DNA of 64,000 bases from an uncultured Roseiarcus sp. (GCA_945957375.1 CAMFKX010000001.1:1-64000); one strand, 5' to 3'; shown: positions 25,730-34,471, counted from the stretch's first letter. Notes: a model not told the origin generated them from the letters alone. Translations and numbers: made by a program.

Positions 25730-26791
25730 ATGAGCGGCGATCGCTGGCAGGCTCTGGTCGATCTCGATCGCCTTCGCGGATGGATGGACGATTGCGGCCT
25801 CGAAGCCGGACCGATCATCGAACCGAAGCCTTTGGCTGGCGGGACGCAGAACGTGCTCTTGCGCTTCCGTCGCGGCGACCGCGAGTTCGTTCTGCGCCGG
25901 CCGCCGAGCCATCCCTACATGGACGGAAGCGGGATCATGCGCCGCGAGGCGCGTGTGCTGAGGGCGCTGGCGGGGACCGAGGTGCCCCATCCCCGTCTTA
26001 TCCAGGCGTGCGACAAGGACGACGTGCTCGGCGCCGCGTTCTATCTGATGGAGCCGGTCGATGGCTTCAACGCTCATGTCGGCATGCTCGAACTTCATGC
26101 GAACTCGTCGACGATACGCCATGACATGGGCGTTTCGCTTGTCGACGGCCTGACCGCGCTGGGCCGGGTCGATCACGTCGCCGCGGGACTGGGCGATCTG
26201 GGCAAAATCGACGGATTCCTGGAAAGGCAGGCGTCGCGCTGGCGCTCGCAATTGGAGAAGTACCACGCCTATCCAGGGTGGCCGGGTCCCGGCGGCTTGC
26301 CCGGGATCGACGAGATCGAGGCCTGGCTCCGGCGAAATCAGCCGAAGGACTTCCGGCCGGGCCTCATGCACGGAGACTATCACCTCGCAAACGTGATGTT
26401 CCGCCGCGATGGGCCGGAGCTCGCGGCGATCGTCGATTGGGAGCTGACGACGATTGGCGACCCGCTCGTCGATCTGGGCTGGATGCTCGCCACCTGGCCC
26501 GACCCGACAGGCCTGACGATCGGCTCCGTGGGCGCGGTCCCCTGGGACGGATTTCCGAACTCGCTGGAGCTCGCCAGGCGCTATGCGTGGGGGTCGACCC
26601 GGGATCTCGGCGGGATCCGTTGGTATGCGGTGCTCGGATGCTACAAACTCGGCATCCTGCAGGAGGGCACTTATGCCCGGGCCTTCGCGGGCAAAGCCAC
26701 AATGGCCCAGGGCGAGAGATTGCACAAAGCGACCCTCGGCCTCCTCGAGCGGGCGCTGGACTGGATCCACTCGACGGCTCCCTTCGTCTAG
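25730..26791 (+). CDS. Aminoglycoside-phosphotransferase-fold kinase (LvaA/ACAD10-type)
   Basis: APH-family kinase, 353 residues. The N-lobe glycine loop PLAGGTQNVLLRF and the Lys-bearing FVLRRPP are followed by the catalytic loop LMHGDYHLANVMF (Asp and Asn, near residue 215) and the metal motif IVDWELTTIGDP. Bacterial members next to acyl-CoA dehydrogenases phosphorylate the hydroxyl of hydroxyacyl-CoA esters, as known for levulinate catabolism. The neighbours here are ACAD, SDR and crotonase, so this role is likely. Antibiotic resistance is not suggested by the context. Confidence 0.86.
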   Translation: MSGDRWQALVDLDRLRGWMDDCGLEAGPIIEPKPLAGGTQNVLLRFRRGDREFVLRRPPSHPYMDGSGIMRREARVLRALAGTEVPHPRLIQACDKDDVLGAAFYLMEPVDGFNAHVGMLELHANSSTIRHDMGVSLVDGLTALGRVDHVAAGLGDLGKIDGFLERQASRWRSQLEKYHAYPGWPGPGGLPGIDEIEAWLRRNQPKDFRPGLMHGDYHLANVMFRRDGPELAAIVDWELTTIGDPLVDLGWMLATWPDPTGLTIGSVGAVPWDGFPNSLELARRYAWGSTRDLGGIRWYAVLGCYKLGILQEGTYARAFAGKATMAQGERLHKATLGLLERALDWIHSTAPFV

Positions 26792-26817
26792 CTCCCTGAA
26801 CCGAAGTGGAGGATGCG

Positions 26818-27618
26818 ATGGCTGCTTCCGATGTTCTTGAACCCGGCCTCGTGCGGGTCGAATTCCCGCTTTCCGGTTGCGCGCTCGTAACGCTCAATCG
26901 GCCAACGGCCATGAACGCGCTGTCGCTCGCCATGCGAAAGCAGTTCGTCGTGACGATGGCGGGATTGCAGGATGACGACAGGGTTCGTGTCCTGATCCTG
27001 ACCGGCGCTGGCAAGGCGTTTTGCGCCGGCCTCGATCTCAAGGAACTGGGCGCCTCGGACGATCTTGCGTCGGCTCTGGAGCCGGCCGGGGATGCGGACC
27101 CTGTCGCTGCGCTGCTGCGCTTTGCCGGGCCGATCATCGGGGCGATCAATGGCGCAGCGATCACCGGCGGGTTTGAACTGGCTCTCGCTTGCGATCTGCT
27201 GATCGCCTCGGAGACCGCCCGGTTCGCCGACACGCACGCCCGCGTCGGCGTGATCCCGGGCTGGGGACTGTCGCAAAGGCTGCCGCGGTTGATCGGCGTC
27301 AGCCGCGCAAAAGAGCTCTCGTTGACCGGAAATTTTCTGTCCGCGCGGAAAGCCGAGCAGTGGGGCCTCGTCAACCGGGTGGTCGAACCCGACCGATTGC
27401 TCGATGTCGCCCTGGAGCTCGCAAGCGACATGCTCGGCGCAGCGCCCGGAATGCTGGTCGCGTTGAAGGGCCTGATCGACGAGGGCGCCGCCACCACGCT
27501 GGGTTGCGGCCTCGAAATCGAGCGCGAGCGTTCGCGCGCCTGGAGTATGCGCCTCGATCCGTCCGATATCGAGGCCAAGCGGCAGGGCGTCGTCTTGCGC
27601 GGGCGGGAAAGTCCCTAG
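26818..27618 (+). CDS. Enoyl-CoA hydratase family protein
   Basis: Crotonase-fold enzyme, 266 residues. The oxyanion motif is GAGKAFCAGLDLKEL, and INGAAITGGFELALACDLLIA retains the first catalytic Glu. The second position reads THARVGVIPGWGLSQRLPRLIG without the second Glu, as in many isomerase or hydratase variants. ATG 26818 has GGAGG five bases upstream; a GTG at 26806 is weaker. It ends the plus-strand operon, nine bases from the convergent permease gene. Confidence 0.88.
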   Translation: MAASDVLEPGLVRVEFPLSGCALVTLNRPTAMNALSLAMRKQFVVTMAGLQDDDRVRVLILTGAGKAFCAGLDLKELGASDDLASALEPAGDADPVAALLRFAGPIIGAINGAAITGGFELALACDLLIASETARFADTHARVGVIPGWGLSQRLPRLIGVSRAKELSLTGNFLSARKAEQWGLVNRVVEPDRLLDVALELASDMLGAAPGMLVALKGLIDEGAATTLGCGLEIERERSRAWSMRLDPSDIEAKRQGVVLRGRESP

Positions 27619-27626
27619 TTTCGCCG

Positions 27627-28625
27627 TCAGCGCCGTCGCATCGTCAGAAGGCCGGCGCTGAACAGCGCGATGATCAGCAGGACGCCCTGGACGATATATT
27701 GCCAATAGGTCGGGACCCCCATGATCGACAGGCCGTTGTTGATGATCCCGATCAGCATCACGCCGATGAAAGTGCCGATGATGTGAAACTTGCCCGGCCG
27801 CAAGGACGAGGCGCCGATGAAGACGGCCGCAAACGCATTGAGCAGGTAGGTGTCGCCCACGCCCTGAGGTCGGCCGGCGCCAAGAACCGACGCAGCCATC
27901 AGGCCGCCAAGCGCCGCGCAAACGGCGCAGATCGACAATGCGATCGGCGCGTATCGCTTGACCGCGATGCCGGACAAGCGCGAAGCCTCGGCGCTGCCGC
28001 CGATCGCGTACAAATGGCGGCCCAACTGGGTGTGCTCGAGCACCAGCCACAAGAGGACGCCGATCGCCAGCATGATCAGGATCGGATTCGAAACGCCAAA
28101 CACCGAGCCCTGTCCGATGATCAGGAATTCATCGGGAATGCCGGTAATGATGGTCTTCGAGTTCGAGATGCCCAACATCGCGCCGGTGATGATGGATCCG
28201 GTCGCCAGGGTGGCGATGAACGCCGAAATCCCGAGATAGCTGACGATAAGGCCGTTGAACACGCCGATGACCGCTGCGATCGCCAGCGAAATGAGAACCG
28301 CGACGGGCACGCTGATCGTGTCAGGATACTGAACGAGCAGAAACGTTGCGACATAGCCGCCGAGCGTGGCCATCGCCGCGATCGAAAGGTCGAACAGCCC
28401 CATCACGAGGCACACCGTGAGGCCGAAGGCCATCGTGCCCAGGATCGAAACCTGGTTCATGATGTTGAGCAGGTTGTCGACTGTCGGGAAGACGTCCGAA
28501 CGCGCGAACGAGAAGATAATCAGGAGGAGAGCGAGCGACGCGAGCGTGCCAAAGCGGGCGAGCCACGCCGGCAGGTCAAAGCCTGGCTTGCGCTCGGAAC
28601 CTTTCAGCTCGATACTAGCGCTCAT
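27627..28625 (-). CDS. CUT2-family ABC transporter permease (second importer)
   Basis: Membrane subunit, 332 residues, with about eight to ten hydrophobic segments. LVMGLFDLSIAAMATLGGY near residue 80 is the family loop, and LGAGRPQGVGDTYLLNAFAAVFIGAS near residue 240 is the ATPase-contacting region. ATG 28625 overlaps the ATPase gene end by 11 bases; a longer frame to 28706 is rejected. Only one permease gene accompanies this importer, implying a homodimer. Confidence 0.9.
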   Translation of the reverse strand: MSASIELKGSERKPGFDLPAWLARFGTLASLALLLIIFSFARSDVFPTVDNLLNIMNQVSILGTMAFGLTVCLVMGLFDLSIAAMATLGGYVATFLLVQYPDTISVPVAVLISLAIAAVIGVFNGLIVSYLGISAFIATLATGSIITGAMLGISNSKTIITGIPDEFLIIGQGSVFGVSNPILIMLAIGVLLWLVLEHTQLGRHLYAIGGSAEASRLSGIAVKRYAPIALSICAVCAALGGLMAASVLGAGRPQGVGDTYLLNAFAAVFIGASSLRPGKFHIIGTFIGVMLIGIINNGLSIMGVPTYWQYIVQGVLLIIALFSAGLLTMRRR

Positions 28626-30195
28626 CTTCGTCTCCGACGGCCAAATGCATGATGTTCGCCTCCGTAGCGGTTGCGCCGGATAATTCGCCGACGACAACTC
28701 CGTCACGGAAAATGATGACGCGATGGCAGACGCGCGGGAACTCCTCGACCTCCGTCGAGGTGAAGATCACGGCCGCGCCGGAAGCGGCGATCTCGCGGAT
28801 GAGATTGTAGATATCCGCCTTTGCGCCGATGTCGACTGCGGCCGTTGGCGAATTCAGCATGAAGATCTTCGCGCCGCTGGCGAGCCAGCGACCCAGAATC
28901 GCCTTTTGCTGGTTGCCGCCGCTGAGCGAGTCGATCGACGATTCGATGCCGGGCATCTTGATCGCCAATTTGGCGGCGACTCCCTGACTTTCTGCGCGCT
29001 CCCGGCCCCGGCGGATAAATCGGGCGAAAGGATCGGAGACAAAGCGGTCGAGATTGGGAAGCGAGATGTTTTCCCGCACGCTCGCTCCGGAGAGGAGACT
29101 CTCCGTGTGTCGGTTCTTTGGCACGAGCGCGATGCCCGCGGTCTTGGCGTCGCGAGGCGAGCGAAGCGTCAACGGCTTTCCATGCACCGTCAAATGGCCG
29201 CCCGCGACCGCCGAGCGGCCGAACAGAAGGTCGAGAGCCTCCTCGGCGCCGCTTCCCGGCAATCCGGCGAAGCCAAGGATCTCGCCGGAGCGCAATTCGA
29301 AGGTCAGATCCCGAACCTTTCCGCCCGCCAGGGCGGCGGCGGCGAAGACGGATTCGCCGTAGGCGATCCGACTGACGTCGGTCTCCTCGATCCACGGCTT
29401 GTCGCCGCCGACAATGGCCTTGATGATGGCCTTGCGCGACATCTCCTCGCGCGTCCAGGCGCCGGCTCTCCGGCCGTCCCTGAGCACGGTCACGCGATCG
29501 GCGATTTCGAAGACTTCCGTCAAACGATGGCTCACATAGAGGAACGAGTGGCCCTCGGTGGCCAGGCGGCGCATGTGTCCGAACAGGATCGATACTTCCG
29601 CCGGCAAGAGCGCCGAGGTCGGCTCGTCAAGAATGACGATCCGCGCGTCGCTGCCGATCGCCTTTGCGATGGCGACCATGGCGCTCTCGTCGGGTCTGAG
29701 CTTGCTGACTTCGGTCCATGGATCGATGTTGAGCCCGACGCGCTCCAGAAGCTTCTTCGCGCGCCGTCCGATGACGCTCCAATTGACGAACACCCCCATC
29801 CGACGCGGCAGCGTCTGGGACAAGAACAGGTTTTCCGCCACCGACAGCTGAGGCACCAGATTGAAGTGCTGATGCACGACCGCGATGCCGAGATCTTGAG
29901 CCTCTTGCGGCGAGTTCAGTTCTACCGGTCGCCCGTCGATAAATATCTGTCCGGCGGTCGGCCGGCTCGCGCCGCAGATCGATCGGATCAGCGTCGATTT
30001 GCCTGCGCCGTTCTCGCCGAGCAGCGCATGAATCTCCCCCTGACGGATCTCGATATCGACGCCGTCGAGGGCGCGGGTGCCCGGGTACTCCTTGACGAGC
30101 CCCTTGACCTCGAGAACCACCCCGGGGCGCTCGCGAGCGTTTGAGGTCGCCTCGTCGCGCGTTGGCGAGGCGACCCCGACCTTATTCGAAGACAC
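28615..30195 (-). CDS. CUT2-type double-domain sugar ABC ATPase (second importer)
   Basis: Two fused ATPase domains in 526 residues. Domain one is complete: GENGAGKST (about 57-65), LDEPTSALLPAEV and the expected His-loop. Domain two has GLPGSGAEEALDLLFG and LSGGNQQKAILGRWLA. Its Walker B region reads FMLNSPTAAVDIGAKA, so both the Asp and the catalytic Glu are changed to Asn and Ser. The second site probably does not hydrolyse ATP. An N-terminal extension of about 25 residues precedes the fold. Paired with the binding protein 30228 and permease 27627. Confidence 0.9.
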   Translation of the reverse strand: MSSNKVGVASPTRDEATSNARERPGVVLEVKGLVKEYPGTRALDGVDIEIRQGEIHALLGENGAGKSTLIRSICGASRPTAGQIFIDGRPVELNSPQEAQDLGIAVVHQHFNLVPQLSVAENLFLSQTLPRRMGVFVNWSVIGRRAKKLLERVGLNIDPWTEVSKLRPDESAMVAIAKAIGSDARIVILDEPTSALLPAEVSILFGHMRRLATEGHSFLYVSHRLTEVFEIADRVTVLRDGRRAGAWTREEMSRKAIIKAIVGGDKPWIEETDVSRIAYGESVFAAAALAGGKVRDLTFELRSGEILGFAGLPGSGAEEALDLLFGRSAVAGGHLTVHGKPLTLRSPRDAKTAGIALVPKNRHTESLLSGASVRENISLPNLDRFVSDPFARFIRRGRERAESQGVAAKLAIKMPGIESSIDSLSGGNQQKAILGRWLASGAKIFMLNSPTAAVDIGAKADIYNLIREIAASGAAVIFTSTEVEEFPRVCHRVIIFRDGVVVGELSGATATEANIMHLAVGDEDER

Positions 30196-30227
30196 GGTCT
30201 GATCCCGCTGTCTTCATTTTGCGGCCC

Positions 30228-31217
30228 TCACTTCTTTCCGACGTCAGCCGAATAGAGCGCGCAGGTCTTGAAGTCGGGCAACTGGCCCTTGGGCGGCACA
30301 GTGTCCTTGGTGATCATGCAGGGCTTCTTGAAAATCTGGCGCTCCGCAAAGGTCTTGCCGTCGACCGATTCCGCAACCGCCTCGACCGCCTGGACGCCCA
30401 TGCCGCGAACGTCATAGGCGATTGTCAGGATCAGCGGCGTGCCGTCCCGGATCAGATCATACGCTGCGTCATTGCCGTCCATGCTGACCACGAAGGGCTT
30501 CTGCTCGAGGTGGGACTGCTGCACGGCGCGGGCGGCGGCGACGCCGACCTCATCCCAGCCCATCCAGATCGCCTTCACGTTCTTGTGGCCGGTCAGGTAG
30601 TCGGTGATCTTGTTGAAGGAGTCGTCGACCTGACCCGGGACCTTGATTTCCATCTCGGTCACCTTGATCTTCTTGTATTCGTTCATGACGGCGTGAAAGC
30701 CGGCGTCGCGTTCCTGCAGCGCCGGGAGCACGGTCCAGTTCATCTTCAGCACTTCGCCTTCGCCGTTGATGCGCGCAGCCAGTTCCGAAGCGGAAAACAC
30801 GCCGTCGGCGACATTGTTCGAGCCGATGTCCACCGTGATGCCCGGCACCATGCCCGAGAACGTCGAGACAAACGGAATCTTGGCCTTGGCGGCGTTGGCG
30901 ATCACGCCGCCCATCTGATTGTTGTCGGAGGCGATATTGATCAGCGCGTCGAACCCGCGGGTGATGAAGGTGTTGGCCTGGTTGTTGGTCGCGACCTGAT
31001 CGCCGTTGCCGTCATAGGTCTCGACCGTCCAGCCGCGCGCTTTGGCGGCTTCGGTCGCCGATTCAATCATCGTGTGGATCGTGGGGGACGCCCCGTTCAC
31101 CGAGAAAATTGCGACCTTGAGCGGTCCCTTGGACTTGTCCGCCGCCCAGGTCGAGCCCGCGGTGAGCGCCAGCATCGACGTCGCCAACGCGAAACCGGCC
31201 ATCTTGATTGAAGTCAT
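30228..31217 (-). CDS. Periplasmic sugar-type substrate-binding protein (second importer)
   Basis: Exported binding protein, 329 residues. A signal peptide of about 25 residues ends in TWA. The mature part has FSVNGASPTIHTMIESATEAA and GFDALINIASDNNQMGGVI, features of RbsB-like proteins, and a Cys pair (KKPCMI, KTCALY) near the C-terminus. First gene of the operon SBP-ATPase-permease. A promoter and an operator-like palindrome lie in the 326-bp gap to the divergent EthD gene. The ligand differs in detail from the first importer's, since the two binding proteins are only distantly alike. Confidence 0.9.
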   Translation of the reverse strand: MTSIKMAGFALATSMLALTAGSTWAADKSKGPLKVAIFSVNGASPTIHTMIESATEAAKARGWTVETYDGNGDQVATNNQANTFITRGFDALINIASDNNQMGGVIANAAKAKIPFVSTFSGMVPGITVDIGSNNVADGVFSASELAARINGEGEVLKMNWTVLPALQERDAGFHAVMNEYKKIKVTEMEIKVPGQVDDSFNKITDYLTGHKNVKAIWMGWDEVGVAAARAVQQSHLEQKPFVVSMDGNDAAYDLIRDGTPLILTIAYDVRGMGVQAVEAVAESVDGKTFAERQIFKKPCMITKDTVPPKGQLPDFKTCALYSADVGKK

Positions 31218-31407
31218 GTTTTCCTCCCTCGATGATTGTTGGAGCGACTTTGCGACCGGAATTCACGCCCGCCTTCGCCAAGGCGAGCCCGCCGCCGCCG
31301 CCTGTATGCCAGGGACCGGTTTTCGATCGGTGTGTTGCGATCCTCGGCCCATGAACCGTTTCCTCATCCTGCCGCGCGCTTTTTAAATGCCGCGGTCCGG
31401 AGAATGC

Positions 31408-31466
31408 AGAGTAGACGGGCTCCGCGTTTTGGTCAACAATGTGGAGAACATTTTTGTCGGACAAAA
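31408..31466. promoter_or_regulatory. Promoter of importer operon 2 and palindrome TTTTGTCGGACAAAA
   Basis: On the minus strand -35 TTGACC (31436-31431) and -10 TACTCT (31413-31408), spacing 17, read toward the importer. Upstream is a perfect 7-bp inverted repeat with one central base, TTTTGTCGGACAAAA (31452-31466). Its core TTGTCGGACAA (31454-31464) matches the TTGTCNNACAA motif. The remainder of the 31218-31543 gap carries no evident gene. Confidence 0.6.
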
Positions 31467-31543
31467 TCGCGGGACCGACCGACTTGGCGGTTTGCAGCGA
31501 CGGCGCGGACGGCCGATCGTGGTCGCCGCAAGGGGAGGGGACA

Positions 31544-31861
31544 ATGATTTCGGTTGTCGTGCTGTATCCGAACAAGGTCGGTTCGAAGTTCGACCTCGAC
31601 TATTACGTACATAAGCACCTTCCGCTGGTTCGTGACCGGCTTGAGCCGATGGGAATGCGGTCGCTGACCTACAGTGTTGAGCGCGCCATGGACCCGTCGG
31701 CCCCGTTGCAAGTCTACAGATTGTCGGCCGAGCTTCGCTTCGACGACATGGACAGCGCGATGCGCGCTTTGCAGGCGCACGGTCCGGAAACGCAGGCCGA
31801 CATTCCCAACTTCACCGACGTTGCGCCGGTGATTCTGATCGGCGAGGTCCATCAAAGCTAG
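31544..31861 (+). CDS. EthD-family small protein
   Basis: Dimeric ferredoxin-like alpha/beta-barrel protein of 105 residues. VVLYPNKVGSKFDLDYYVHKHLPLV, with its YYxxKHxPL pattern, is the EthD signature, and the C-terminal APVILIGEVHQS closes the fold. EthD proteins accompany catabolic oxygenases or act as small isomerases/cyclases and stress-related proteins. ATG 31544 follows GGGGAGGGG. It is a single gene divergent from importer 2 and convergent with the ADC gene. Its exact role is unknown. Confidence 0.85.
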   Translation: MISVVVLYPNKVGSKFDLDYYVHKHLPLVRDRLEPMGMRSLTYSVERAMDPSAPLQVYRLSAELRFDDMDSAMRALQAHGPETQADIPNFTDVAPVILIGEVHQS

Positions 31862-31886
31862 TCGGCCCCTTCCGCAATTTCGTGCT

Positions 31887-32678
31887 TCAACCCGCTGGCT
31901 TGCTGGCTTCGAAAAGTCCCTCGGCGAGATAGTCTTTGACGACTTCGCCGAGCGGAAGGCTGAAGTCGGTCGTGTGGACGTGCCCCGTCAGAATCTTGAG
32001 CGGCGCGAGCCGGCTCCAGGGGTCGACCTCGCTCGGCGAGTCCATCGTCACCGACGCGCGTCCGGCCCAGAGAAGCGGGCCGAGGCCTGGCGATTCATGC
32101 AAGGCGCCGGTCGGGTCGAGCCGGACCAACTCGGCGGCGGCTGGAGGCCGCTTGGGATCCGACGGCGGGAGGTAGCGGAGCGAAAGCACCGGCAACCCTT
32201 CGACCTCATCCGCCTTGGCGATCCTGTCGCGCGTCATGGCGAAGGTCGCGATTCTCTTGCCCAGGGGCCGCTCGATGGTGAAAATGATTTGCTCGGCTTC
32301 CTCCCGCCACTGCAGGTCCGCAAGCTTCTTGGCGAAGCCCCAGATCTCGCGCCCCGCAGCAAGCGCGGGCTCGCGATTGGTGAAGATCACCGGCTGATAC
32401 CAGTAGCGGACGCCGTCGACCCGGACCCGCACCATGACGAAAGCTTCGAGATAGGGGCCAAAGGTCGTGGACGGGTAGTCGCACACCCAGAGCTGGCAGA
32501 TGGGCGGATCGCTGTCAGGATCGACGCCTGGCGGCAGCATCGATCGAACCTTGTCGCCGTCGGCTTCGTACGTGGCCCAGGCTTGGCGGGCTCCATGAAA
32601 ATGATGCGGCGGGGCGGGATAGAGCGAGCCTCCAAGGGGCATCGAAAATCCCGAACGTCCCCCCAAATCGAGCGCCAT
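31887..32678 (-). CDS. Acetoacetate decarboxylase family protein (type 2, second copy)
   Basis: ADC-like enzyme of 263 residues. CDYPSTTFGPYLEAFVMVRV and GREIWGFAKKLA, with Lys117-Lys118, match the type 2 gene at 7601, where the Lys pair has the same numbering. GEEGAGAG-rich ribosome site: GGAGGAG precedes the ATG at 32678. It follows the SDR gene by 80 bp in a two-gene minus-strand operon. A longer in-frame extension upstream lies within that SDR and is rejected. Confidence 0.84.
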   Translation of the reverse strand: MALDLGGRSGFSMPLGGSLYPAPPHHFHGARQAWATYEADGDKVRSMLPPGVDPDSDPPICQLWVCDYPSTTFGPYLEAFVMVRVRVDGVRYWYQPVIFTNREPALAAGREIWGFAKKLADLQWREEAEQIIFTIERPLGKRIATFAMTRDRIAKADEVEGLPVLSLRYLPPSDPKRPPAAAELVRLDPTGALHESPGLGPLLWAGRASVTMDSPSEVDPWSRLAPLKILTGHVHTTDFSLPLGEVVKDYLAEGLFEASKPAG

Positions 32679-32758
32679 TCTCTCCTCCTCCCGGGCGGCT
32701 GCGGTTTTCCCCGCTGGCCCGTCCCGCAACGCCAAAGCGACGCGCTCGAAATGAAACC

Positions 32759-33574
32759 TTAGAGGGCAAAATCGAATGCCGAGTCCATGCGCTCCCAGCG
32801 CCGCTTTACGTATTGTCGAGCCTCGCTGTGGGTATGGATATAGAGGCGGTTCTCTCGAATGGCCTCGACGACCAGGTCCGCCACTTGCGCGGCGCCCAAT
32901 TCTCGTCCCTGCAGGGCCGCTCGTTCTTCTTCGGTGTAGGTGCGGTTCGCGGCCGGACCTCCAAGGTCTGTCGGCCGGTTGCGGAAGCTGAAGTCGATTC
33001 GCGAGGTCACCCGCATCGGGCATAGGACGGATACGCCGATGCCGCTCGAGCGGAGGTCCTTTTGGAGGCATTCGGCCAGCGCCACGACCCCGAATTTCGT
33101 GACGCAATAGGGACCCAACTCGCGATTTGGCACCAGTCCGGCGAAGCTCGCGGTAAACAGGATGTGGCCGCCGTGCTTCTCCTCGACCATCCGCTGCGCA
33201 AACGCCTCGACGCCGTGGATCGGACCCCAGAGGTTGACGCGGATCGACCAGTCCCAATCCGAATGGGTCATGGTCTGCGTCGGTCCGAACACGGCGACGC
33301 CGGCGTTGTTGAAAAGGATGTCGACCCGACCGAATTCGCTCCACGCCTTTTCAGCGAGCGCGCTGACCGAAGCCCGGTCCCCGACGTCGGTCCGGACCCC
33401 AATCACCTTCGCGCCAGCGCTGCCGAGATCGGCCACGGCCGACGCCAGAGCATCGCTCTCGATGTCGGCCAGAACGATGCGGGCGCCCAGTTTCGCCAGG
33501 GCTTGCGCCGTGGCAAGGCCAATCCCGCTGGCGCCCCCGGTGATGACCGCAACTTTGTCGCGGAAATCTTTCAT
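32759..33574 (-). CDS. SDR-family oxidoreductase
   Basis: Short-chain dehydrogenase of 271 residues. TGGASGIGLATAQAL is the cofactor motif, LADIES suggests NAD, then come NNAGVAVFG, Ser in FTASFAGL and the catalytic YCVTK. The long region after residue 190 (RIDFSFRNRPTDLGGPAAN) is typical of SDRs acting on bulky alcohols. Motif B and a strong promoter lie directly upstream. It precedes an ADC-like gene, the same SDR-ADC pairing as at 7601-9092 and 13899-16285. Confidence 0.88.
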   Translation of the reverse strand: MKDFRDKVAVITGGASGIGLATAQALAKLGARIVLADIESDALASAVADLGSAGAKVIGVRTDVGDRASVSALAEKAWSEFGRVDILFNNAGVAVFGPTQTMTHSDWDWSIRVNLWGPIHGVEAFAQRMVEEKHGGHILFTASFAGLVPNRELGPYCVTKFGVVALAECLQKDLRSSGIGVSVLCPMRVTSRIDFSFRNRPTDLGGPAANRTYTEEERAALQGRELGAAQVADLVVEAIRENRLYIHTHSEARQYVKRRWERMDSAFDFAL

Positions 33575-33601
33575 CGGCTCTTTCCTTGCAATTAGGTCAT
33601 G

Positions 33602-33629
33602 ATACTAAAGCAAACAACTTAGATGTCAA
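33602..33629. promoter_or_regulatory. Promoter with motif B, SDR/nitroreductase gap
   Basis: Minus-strand -35 TTGACA (33629-33624) and -10 TAGTAT (33607-33602), spacing 16, read toward the SDR-ADC operon. Motif B, ACTAAAGCAAACAACTTAG (33604-33622), covers the spacer and -10 box, as expected for repression. It is the clearest promoter/operator overlap of the motif B set. Confidence 0.68.
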
Positions 33630-33784
33630 TCGGAGGCGACGACGCCTGAAGGCTCCGTCCGCCGGGAACCCGCTGTGGACAAGGCTGTTCAACACAACCT
33701 TTCGCGAAGATTGCGTTCGGCGCGGTGCGCCCTGGCGCTCGGAAGACCCGGTTGGCGCGGCGGCGCAATGGTCGAGGATATGGG

Positions 33785-34471
33785 ATGAGCAACGCGCAAA
33801 CTTCAGGTCTATCGCTCGAGCAGGCGATCCGGCGCAGGCGTTCGGTGCGCGCGTTTCTGAGCGACGAGGTCGAGGACGCCGTTCTGAGAAGCGCCCTGGA
33901 GCTCGCTCAATTCGCGCCTTCGAATTGCAACGCCCAGCCCTGGGTCCCGTATGTCGTTTCCGGCGAAGCGCTGAATCGAATGAGGGCCGAACTCATCGAC
34001 GCGGCGACGCGCGGCGACGCGTCGACCCCCGATTGGCCTCTCATCGACAGATATTCCGGCGTCTATCGCGAAAGGCAGATCGACGCCGCCGCGCAACTCT
34101 ACCGCGCCATGGGCGTCGAGCGTGGCGACCTCGTCGGGCGCAAGCGCGCGCTCCTCCGCAATTTCGCGTTCTTCGATGCGCCGCATGTGATGTTCATTTT
34201 CATGTCCGAGCCGTTTGGCGCCCGCGAGGCGTCCGACGTGGGAATGTACGCGCAGACCTTCATGCTGGCGCTTGCGGCGCAGGGCGTCGCATCCTGTGCG
34301 CAGGCCGCGCTGGCGTTATTCCCGGACTTGGTTCGCCGTCATCTCGGCGTCGCGCCCAGCGAAAGGCTGCTTTTCGGCGTCTCGTTTGGTTACGAAGACC
34401 CGTCGGCGAAAGCCAACCAATCGCGCGTGGGAAGGGCGAAGGTCGAGGACGTCGTCCGGTTTCGCCGTTGA
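33785..34471 (+). CDS. Nitroreductase-family FMN oxidoreductase
   Basis: Nitroreductase-fold protein of 228 residues. IRRRRSVRAF near residue 15 is the FMN phosphate-binding motif, followed by ALELAQFAPSNCNAQPW. The C-terminal GVSFGYEDPSAKANQSRV region is the conserved second FMN segment. Members reduce nitro groups, quinones or enones with NAD(P)H. ATG 33785 has GAGGA about six bases upstream. It is divergent from the SDR-ADC operon; a role in reducing an unsaturated intermediate is likely. Confidence 0.87.
   Translation: MSNAQTSGLSLEQAIRRRRSVRAFLSDEVEDAVLRSALELAQFAPSNCNAQPWVPYVVSGEALNRMRAELIDAATRGDASTPDWPLIDRYSGVYRERQIDAAAQLYRAMGVERGDLVGRKRALLRNFAFFDAPHVMFIFMSEPFGAREASDVGMYAQTFMLALAAQGVASCAQAALALFPDLVRRHLGVAPSERLLFGVSFGYEDPSAKANQSRVGRAKVEDVVRFRR

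Noticed and set aside
31887-33344. Extended 485-residue ADC protein
   Set aside because: The extra N-terminus is a shadow of the SDR at 32759-33574. The ATG at 32678 has a GGAGGAG site and the paralogue length.
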